Shown piece after piece: positions 56,065 to 64,000 of a stretch of DNA of 64,000 bases. Position numbers and translations under genes: made by a program. The stretch is from contig CM055314.2 in NCBI GenBank assembly GCA_029255685.2, positions 71,870,815 to 71,934,814 of the forward strand, in the 5' to 3' direction. Below the pieces are notes generated by a model. That model searched no databases, had not been told where the DNA came from, and worked only from the letters and a program-made list of their open reading frames with translations. This DNA is from Silene conica (Eukaryota; Streptophyta; Magnoliopsida; Caryophyllales; Caryophyllaceae). Every line of letters begins with the position of its first letter. The stretch's first letter is position 1.

Positions 56065-59000
56065 CATGTATACATGGCAGTCCAGTGAGGTCCCAATGAC
56101 GACAAGTACATGTTTTTTGTTGTATATTAACACTATGAACTTCTCCCTTATATTCAACCTCAAACAATTTTGTTGTTGCACGTTCAACCAAGCAAAACCG
56201 AGACTCTTCTATAACCTTCTTAGTGTACTTTATGGCATAAGGCATGAACTTGCCCTGATATTTCTTTACTCCCTCCCTTTTTTCAAAGTTCCTCTTCATC
56301 ACATATCTCCGCATCCACTCCATGTGGGTAAGGATAGGCTTGTCCCTTACCTCTCTCAAGACATTGTTAAATGACTCACATAAGTTGTTAAGGAGCATAT
56401 TCGACTTACTGTTAGTGGAAAATGCATGTCTTGACCAAGCACTTGGTGGAATGTTATTCAACCATTGATGAGCATAGTTGGATAACAACTCCATTCCTTT
56501 CATTTGATTTTTAAATTCAGCCTACATAAAAAACAAGAAACAACTGAGTATAGATTTAACTGGCAGAAGCATTTTGTTTTAAGTCATAGGTGTTTAAATT
56601 CAGCCTACATAAAAAACAAGAAACAAATGATGGGAGATGATCTAACCTCTGTTGTTGCCTTTGCTGCTGACCAGAAAGTTTCTTTGTACACTTCCCCAGA
56701 CCATGTAAGCTTAAAGTTAGACCACATGTGCCTCACACAATATCTAACTTCAGCTTTTGGCACCACCCTACTTACTGCATCAAGCAATCCCTTCTGCCTG
56801 TCTGAAATAAATGTCAGACCTTCCCCTTCCACCTTGCCTAAATCAGTAGATAGTAACTCAAGGAACCAATACCAAGAGTCCCTGTTTTCAACCTCTACTA
56901 CTGCCCATGCTATAGGATACAAGTTATGGTTCCCATCTTGGTCCACTGCAAGAAGACACATCCCTGGGTATGCTCCTTTCAAGTGACAGCCATCAACTCC
57001 CAACAATAGCCTACAACCAACTAGGAACCCCTCTTTACAAGCTTGCAGACAGACATACAACCTCTTGAAAACAACTAGAGGTCTTTCAATGCCCTCACAT
57101 TTAACTGAACATGTACTACCAGGGTTATACTTAGTTAAAGCAGCAACATAGTCCCAAACCTTGGCATATTGATCTTTCTGATTGCCATATATGATCAATT
57201 TTTCCCTACATCTGGCCCACCAACACTTATCATAGCTAACCTCAACTCCCAAGTCCTTTAGAACATGATCCTTGAATTTTTTCAGTTTCCAGTCCATGTT
57301 TGTCCTCCAAAATTCAATATACTTTTCACACAGGAATTTGGAACTCACTTTTCTATTATGGGTTCTAAAACTACATGTGTGGTCAAGGTTTTGTGTTCTA
57401 ATTTGGAAACTGTCACCCATGTCTACTTTAGTAGCATGAACCTTGAAATTACAGTTCCAACCACTTTCACATTTACACTCCCCAAACCCAAGTTTAGATC
57501 TCTTAGAATTCCACTCACAACCACACCTTTGGACACAGTAAGCAGTCAATCTTAAGCTAGAATTGTGAGAGTACCAAAAATCATAGCCATTTTGCACAGA
57601 ATGATAAATAAGAGCTTTTCGAAGTACCTTATTACTTAGGAATATCAAGTCAACCTTCAAAGCAATAGGTTTGCTGAAATCAGTGTCTGCATTAAAGACT
57701 TGAAAAGAACTTGTCTCATCATCTGAACCATGTATGCTATGCAGTTCCTCTGAATTACACTCAACATCATCACCAGCATCAACATTTAAATCATCCACAT
57801 CTCTAATAGAGGGATGTCTGTCATCCTCAACTCCCAAACTTTTCTGTACTCTCTCTAATATATCATCACTAGACTCACAGTCATTGTTTAAAAACAAATC
57901 GTCTTCATAATCAGGATCTGACACACCATCATCACTGAGCTCACTCTCACTCTTCTCTGAATCACTGAACTCACCAACTGCTGGTTTTTCAGCCACTGCC
58001 TTTCTTGTCACCCTCTTTCCAATTCCTTTCTTTCTAACAGCTACTGATTTAACCCTGCTCCCTTTCTTTTTGTCAGTGACATCAATCTTCTCCTTTCCTT
58101 TGGCCTTTGCCTTGCCCTTACCAATGCTAACACCCTTTTCCTTGTCACTCACAACCCTTTTGCCTTACCATCAGCCCCCTTATTTGGCTCACTCACAACT
58201 ACTTCCTCAACCACTTCATTTGGCACTTCAATATTCAGTTTTCTTCTAGCTAACAGTTTGTTAGGTCTTCCCCCAAGATCTATAGGAAGTTCAGGGAATT
58301 TTTCTTTTATTTGTTGTGGAGATTGTAAGATAATATGTTGGTGGTTGGGATTTATTTGTTGTGGTGGAGAATCTCCGATTTGGTCAGAATTTATTGCAGA
58401 ATTGTTGTATAAATGCATGTATGTGCTGGTTTGTGTATTGGTCAAAGTAGCAGGCTGGGAACTTTGCTGGGACTGGGAGTTTTGTTTGGGCAGGGATTTT
58501 TGTTGGGGTTGTGATTCTTCATGGGCTACTGAGGTGGGCTTTGTGTTTGATGGGCCAATATTATCCAATTGGGTCAGTGAGATGGGCTGAGTAGGTATTG
58601 GATGGTCAGATTTCTTGCTAATGTATATGTTAGCAAATCCAGTCTGATCTTTGTGTCCAACCACAGTACAATATCAGCATCACTTGCTATCAAATGGTTT
58701 TGTTCTGGTGAATGCCTATCATTGCTAAAATATGACATTTCTAAACCATTGATATCTTCATCATACCATTTCTCTCAAATACTACTCAAAAACTCCATAT
58801 TCAGCCTAGTATGCCAAATTCCACAATTTAATTCAACAGCACCACCCTTATATTCTAATCTACCCTTCCTAATCACAAATTTCCCAGAATGATTTACACG
58901 AATGTGGGTTATCAATGGAAAATATGGGGCCCCTACATATTTACATAACAAAATACAGTAATTAAAAACTTATATGCAGTAAAAATACCAAATTTAAGCT

Positions 59001-59469
59001 AAATATAGAGAACAAAATCATCATCAAAATTACATGCAATAATGAAACAGTAACTTACAGCAACCATAAAACAAAGTTAAAAACAAAATTCTGGGTATAA
59101 ACCCTAAATCTAATTCAACCAGTTCAACTAATTCAATAATTTGGGAATAATTTCGACATAACACTAACATCATCAACAATAACAAATTGAAGATAAATTT
59201 AAGAGAAATTACTGGAAAAATACTTACCCTTTGCCTTAGAGTCATGAGATGAAGGCACGATTCTTTTGCTCATGATCAAATTGCGTAATCTTCAACTAGA
59301 ATGATGGATTCCACTGCAAAATTACGGTAAAAATAGGCGAAATTTGGGGGAAATCTGGGAGAGGAGGAAAGGGAGAGGGTTTTGGGGTAAATGGGTAGGT
59401 AAATCAAAGGTCAAAGTGAAAAGGTAATTTTTTGTCAAATTTGGCCGGAAAATTGGTTTTGAGTCAATT

Positions 59470-59572
59470 TTCAAAGAAAACTAATATTATGACTATAAGT
59501 TTCAAAAAAAATTTAATAAGGCTGTAAGTTTCAAAAAGTGGTTTTAATAAGGCTGTAATCAACAATTTTCTC
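59470..59572 (-). repeat. MULE right terminal inverted repeat
   Basis: Inverted match to 42709-42812 with few differences over about 100 bp; ends ...CAACAATTTTCTC before the target duplication. Confidence 0.85.
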
Positions 59573-60751
59573 TAAATTATATTACGTATTATGTCATGTT
59601 GTAAAATTGAGATAAATGTTATATTTTGTAATTGAACACTTTTAGAATTAAACATTAAACAATATAAACAATAAACAATTACAGGGTGAATAATAAAGAG
59701 TGTTATTAATTAATTCGTATATAGTTAGTAATTCTTAAAATCAGTGGAAACAACTACCTTGGACATATTATCTTTCAACTACACTGACACGTCAGCTCCG
59801 TTGATGTTCTTTTAATAAATAGGATGTCTTATAAAACGATTCTCCTTTTCCATGAAAGATTTACTATTAGTCAGAGGTTTGCTATCATCATAAGAATATG
59901 TTACGTATTAGTATAATTTAATCAAAAAGCCTTTATTTTTTTCTAAAGTAAAAAGTAGAAGTTAGTAGGGATTGAACACGGAACTTACAAGCATGATTAT
60001 ATTGAGTAGTAGTTTCGAATGTATTTCCTTTAGTTTTGTTTGAAGAAAATTTAACGAGGCTGCTCATGGTATTACCCCCTACGTGCCCGTTAGTTTCTCA
60101 ACCCGGGTTTGGGTGATTATTTACTCTGATGCAATTGCTGGTGTAGTAGCTTCTGACTTTGGTTCAGATTACATAAATCAATAATAAACTCGTTTTTTTC
60201 CCTAACAAAAACATATTAAACCCGATCATATACACCTTACCCGGGCCATAGCCCATGTTAGCCCGGCAATGGCTACGTCATTTGTTCAACCTAGGGTCGT
60301 TTGGTTCAAGATGAAAGAATAGAACAAAATGGGGTATGATATTATAGTATGGTATTCCAATTTAGAATTATTTGTTTCGAGATGAAAGTTTGAAACTAAC
60401 TAATTCTCTACTCTAAGATATAGGGTTGTTTGGTTTGCTTTGTTTAAGCTTCTCTCTTTACTAATTCTCTACTCTAAGACCATGTTTATCAGTCGTTCCT
60501 GCAGCCTTATCTAGACCGAGTTCCTGCATTAAAAATACTAATATATACTCTTTAACCTACTTACTAGACCTAGTTCCTGATTTTGTTATTTTATCAAGCC
60601 CTGGTTAGACCTAGAAATTCCGACAATAGTTTTGGTTAAATTGGAATCACGTATGGGGACCACATGCAAATACTAAGTTCCTAAACATGTTTCAACAGGT
60701 CTATTTCAGATCATTTGGAACGGAACTAGTTCCTATAATTTATTTTACTTT
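59573..60751. other. AT-rich right flank
   Basis: No gene supported. From about 60060 to 60300 there is a GC-richer patch with CCCGGG strings, and GGGTCGTTTGGTTCAAG at 60294 resembles a MITE end, without a convincing partner. Confidence 0.4.
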
Positions 60752-61106
60752 TCTTTTTTGCTAAAAGGTAAGTAATTATCATTCATAAAGCGCATTTACA
60801 ACCTATTCTAAGCAACTCAAGGGTTGCTTGGCCAAAACAGCTCTTAACTTCAAAACTATGCTTATACTCATCTAAATTTTATCTTAACCAACCAAGCTAC
60901 ATCATTTTGAGACATTCTAACAATTCTATTCTGCTGGAATTTCATTCTGATATCCTCCTATATCTGCTGCATAAGGATAAAAGGTCTTTGTGCAGCAGAT
61001 ATAGAAGGATATCAGAATGAAATTCCAGCAGAATAGAATTGTTAGAATGTCTCAAAATGATGTAGCTTGGTTAGTTAAGATAAAATTTAGACGAGCATAA
61101 GCATAG
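60752..61106 (-). mobile_element. Short LINE-type insertion with inverted 5' part (foldback)
   Basis: On the minus strand the right-hand end reads ...TTACCTTTTAGCAAAAAAGA, the style of plant LINE-1 3' ends, at about 60752-60790. The sequence at 60854-60971 is repeated in inverted order at 60991-61110 with very few differences, around a 19-bp spacer. TTTTACTTT flanks both sides (60743-60751 and 61107-61115), a plausible 9-bp target duplication, though of low complexity. The structure fits a 5'-truncated LINE with twin-priming inversion. Confidence 0.5.
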
Positions 61107-61860
61107 TTTTACTTTACTTTTTTACTTTAATTAATTTTTATCTTTATTCAATACTTAGCCCTTGTTAGACCTACCTATAAACGTAGTCTAAGATATATTT
61201 ATCTTTTGACATGCACCTTGCGCCTAAGGGCGAAGCTAGACTAAGATAATGACCTTCGCCTAGTTCTACTTCATCTCATTAATATTTGTTTTCATGTGAT
61301 TATTAAGTTACATTTTTTTTCATGTGATTATTAAGTTATACATTGTTATTCAATAAACGATAGCCTTACTAATGATAATATAAACACGGTTTTACTATAA
61401 ATTATGGCGAGCTTATAATTAATAAAGCAACCAACGAATCTAGATAAATAAGGAAATTGTGAAAGCTATGAGGAAATCCTTATACAGATTGATCCAAGGA
61501 CGTATTGTGGCCTGTTGGTAGCAATGTGGCATGAAATACTTATCACTATGCAATTACGGATAATGATGTTTGTTATTACTACATTTATTACTAATTTTTG
61601 AAAGCCTCGCCCAAGCACTTTTTAGCGGTTAGGTCGGCCCAAGTCCAATTTGATCAACTCAAGAACGAAAAGAGTTCAAATCGACGAGAGAAAAGTGGGG
61701 TATAAGATACAAAGGTTTGGAATAAAATTAGAATTTATTAAGTATCTAACTCTATTCCAAAATCACCGAACCAAATACGTGGATAAACTCAATACATTTC
61801 ATTTCACAATAGCCAACCAAACACCCCATTAGTGCTAAGTGGGCTATTATTTCACCTATC

Positions 61861-62010
61861 TAGCTATAAAATCTTATTAAAAGGCTAAGCTAAAACGCCA
61901 ATTAAAAGCCATGTCATCCATAAATTAATGTCACGTCAGATTACAAAAAAGCCACCTTGCAATATCTAAAATCCATGTCAAAACTTCAACACAAATTGCA
62001 TTTTCCTATG
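61861..62010 (+). mobile_element. Helitron-like 5' end
   Basis: TCTAGCTATAAAATCTTATT following an A, then AAAAGGCTAAGCTAAAACGCC and repeated CCATGTCA strings, the style of plant Helitron 5' ends. No 3' hairpin and CTRR end was found before the window stops. Extent unknown. Confidence 0.35.
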
Positions 62011-64000
62011 TGGCGTATCCAATAAAAAACAAAAAGGAATAAACTCTTATTTAATTTCATTTACAAATCTAGGTTTTAATTGCTTATTTTATAATTTTGT
62101 TGTTACTTATTTCACTACTACCTTTCATCTACCCTAATTATGGATTTCACATAACCACTCCATTTCCTAATTTTAATATTTAAATTTCTCCCATCTCTCT
62201 AAATCAATTTAAGTACCTCGTAGTGTTTTGTTTATATAATTGTTGTATTTCACTAGAGATATGCATAATATGCACCCTACCTCATCCTTCTAAATCTACC
62301 TTTTACATATATTCACATGATGACATGAAAAAATGATTTATGTTTACATGTCGTGAATTTTGTAGAGATATATTTGTGTTTTTGCTTGATTTGTTATTTC
62401 TTTCTGTAAATTAAATTTTAGTTTCTATTTGTGATTGTGCAGGACCAAGATTGAGCATCATGGTTTTCTTTAAGATTTATTGCTCATTCATATTCTACTA
62501 CTTCGTAAGTCACTCTTTTTGTTATTTTGTTATTTTTGTTAATGAGGGCTTTATTTTGTTATTAATGTACGTACAATAACATCTGACCTCCAAAAAAGCT
62601 ACCACGCACCAAGAAACAACAGTTTATGGCGTGGATAATATATTGTAGATTTAAATGTTTTTTTTTTGAATATTTTATGTCTAATGCTCTTTTTTCCTTT
62701 GTAAATAATACAAAATCTAAACAACTTTAATTGTAATTGATTACATTTTACTTGAGAAAAATTAGACCATCGATTTTAAGTTTTTGGGTTGTACATTTTA
62801 ACGTTGGGCATATTTTAAATAGGTTCATTTAAATTGTTAGGATGTAGATTCTATTGTATGTGTTTCCTCTTAATCATTTGACTTCATTATCGTTAAATAA
62901 ATCATTGAATTTGATTTTCCTTCAATTTTGATTACTCCATATGTTTCGTTTAATTGTTTACCTTTAGTTTTGCCTTAAAGATCAAGACAAGAGGAGTGAA
63001 CCAATTATTAGAATCAAAAGAGAAATAATTGACCGAGATATTTCAAAATGAAATAGGTAAACAAATGATTGGAATGAATGAGTATAATTTTAACAATTTA
63101 AAATTAAGAAAATAAAGTTTGTGAAATATTTCGTCTAAATGACGTGATAACACGTGATATTGGTAAGACGCGGATTTGGGGTACTTCTTAATACAAAATT
63201 TGCGCGATAATAATAGTACCCATCCCATCCAATAAGTTTTTTTACATTTTTATTTTTTGTAAGAAATATTTTAATCCATCTTCATTAAACAAAATGAAAA
63301 TATCACTTTATTTTGTAGATCAGTTAGTCTTTTAAATAAAGATAAAACATTTTCACTATTAAACAAAATGAAGATATCATTTTATTTTGTTGATAGGTGG
63401 GTTAACTATAAAATCACATAAACCTCTTAATCTACATAAAAAATTTATAAAACTATGTAAGAAAATATATAAAATCTAATTAAAAGGATAACTAAAATAA
63501 TGTGACATGACATATTTTTAATGTGACATAGTGTATTAATGTGACATGATTATCAATTTATTATTAAATGACATTAATTTAAATTTGTATCTATAAAGTA
63601 ATTTAATTTAATAAATTTAATTCACTTATTTATAATATTAAAGGATATTATATTAGTATTAAAAATATTTTGGATATTAAATATATAGTTTTTCCAAAAT
63701 TTATATAAACCTCACAAATTTACATCAAAGTTTCATAATTTATAATTAATATTGACATTTTAGTTGATTTTTTTTTGTAATAAAACATGTTAATAAAATT
63801 CATAATTCATAATTAAAATTGACATTTTAATTGAAATTTTTGTAGTAGAACATGTTAATAATTAATTAAAGCTCTTCATATTATTTAACCTCCACCATTT
63901 TTATTAACATTTTTCCTATTTAATGATTTTTTTTAATTAAACATGCTATTAAATTGATTAAAACTCTTCATAATACTTAACACCCGCTAAATTAATTAAA
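62011..64000. other. AT-rich right flank
   Basis: No gene, RNA or complete repeat could be supported. A possible short exon (TGTGCAG|GACC ... TTC|GTAAGT, about 62434-62502) has splice-like borders but no recognisable protein. Strings with AATGTGACATG recur around 63500-63550. Confidence 0.35.

Larger units (their letters stand above)
43925..59273 (-). pseudogene. MuDR-type MULE transposase, spliced, split by a Gypsy
   Basis: Exon 1 (59273-59228) encodes MSKRIVPSSHDSKAK and splices in frame to exon 2 (from 58932; APYFPLITHIRVNHSGKF, the PB1-like N-terminal domain). Exon 2 runs to 56647 through a Gln-rich linker, a Lys-rich stretch, an acidic region, the MuDR zinc/DNA-binding part and the catalytic core (GVDGCHLKG and FISDRQKGLLDA, two Asp). 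Exon 3 (from 56521) gives NNLCESFNNVL (catalytic Glu) and the SWIM finger CTCRHWDLTGLPCIHVM. The Gypsy (44408-56064) falls right after it. The C-terminus (44402-43925) has a PGRPSKKRR basic stretch and a CCHC knuckle, CSNCGGLGHYKRTC. Besides the insertion there is an in-frame TGA near 58775, a one-base shift near 58150 and a shift near 44310, so it is inactive now. Confidence 0.9.
42709..59572 (-). mobile_element. MULE (MuDR-like) with two converging genes, split by a Gypsy
   Basis: Terminal inverted repeats of about 100 bp (42709-42812 and 59470-59572), starting GAGAAAATTGTTGATTACAG, are flanked by TAAATTATT (42700-42708) and TAAATTATA (59573-59581), a 9-bp duplication with one difference. 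Without the Gypsy insertion it is about 5.2 kb. It carries a MuDR-type transposase on the minus strand and a GRF zinc-finger gene on the plus strand, a convergent two-gene layout like maize MuDR. Confidence 0.9.

Noticed and set aside
60294-61829. MITE or Harbinger-type element with GGGTCGTTTGGTT and inverted CCAACCAAACACCCC ends
   Set aside because: Terminal similarity stops after about 14 bp, and no clear TNA/TWA duplication was seen.
62434-62502. Possible host exon with splice-like borders
   Set aside because: No extended reading frame or recognisable protein, and donor/acceptor strings this short occur by chance.

Overview
This is nuclear DNA of a flowering plant, almost certainly a dicot. 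The signs are spliced GT-AG genes, plant-type LTR retrotransposons with tRNA-Asp or initiator-Met primer sites, CACTA, Mutator-like (MULE), mariner-like (MLE) and Helitron elements, and a plant TMEM97-like gene. The species cannot be fixed from the sequence; a Caryophyllales host is only a weak guess.

Layout. Positions 1-7.6 kb are AT-rich host DNA holding one recognisable host gene, a two-exon TMEM97/EXPERA-like gene on the minus strand (578-3647). Its intron carries a Helitron-like copy and a MITE. Farther right lie a second Helitron-like copy, a foldback MITE and an (AT)n tract. Positions 7616-39620 are one nested stack: a mariner-like DNA transposon was entered by a small MULE-type MITE and by a Copia element (10134-38096). 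The Copia was entered by a Gypsy element of Athila type (16081-35414), and the Gypsy by a CACTA element (21672-29370). Every boundary is supported by terminal repeats, and target duplications support all but the outermost clearly. Positions 39.6-42.7 kb hold a truncated Gypsy (one LTR plus gag remnant). Positions 42709-59572 are a MULE carrying two converging genes, a MuDR-type transposase and a small GRF zinc-finger membrane protein. It was entered by a gag-bearing Gypsy relative (44408-56064) that has no reverse transcriptase or integrase. Positions 59.6-64 kb are AT-rich flank with a LINE-type foldback insertion and a Helitron-like end.

Relative ages fit the nesting. By eye the Copia LTRs differ at about 27 of 989 sites, the Gypsy LTRs at about 4 of 1330, and the gag-only Gypsy LTRs at about 9 substitutions plus two short deletions. 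The CACTA element is therefore younger than a very young Gypsy. Its two genes are open through canonical splice sites (1134 and 374 codons), so it may be autonomous.

The most unusual signal is shared by unrelated retroelements. The Gypsy carries pairs of GGTCGGTCGACC whose starts are exactly 21 bp apart in every pair, in LTRs, untranslated DNA and gag coding DNA alike. The Copia leader carries a different self-complementary motif, CTCGATCGAG, at 21, 21, 20 and 21 bp. The gag-only Gypsy carries twelve arrays of CCGG cores with fixed 11/8-7-8/11 spacing. No standard feature type explains these phased palindromes. A second notable signal is a stem-loop with an AGGA loop just before the polypurine tract of both Gypsy elements, with two compensated stem changes.
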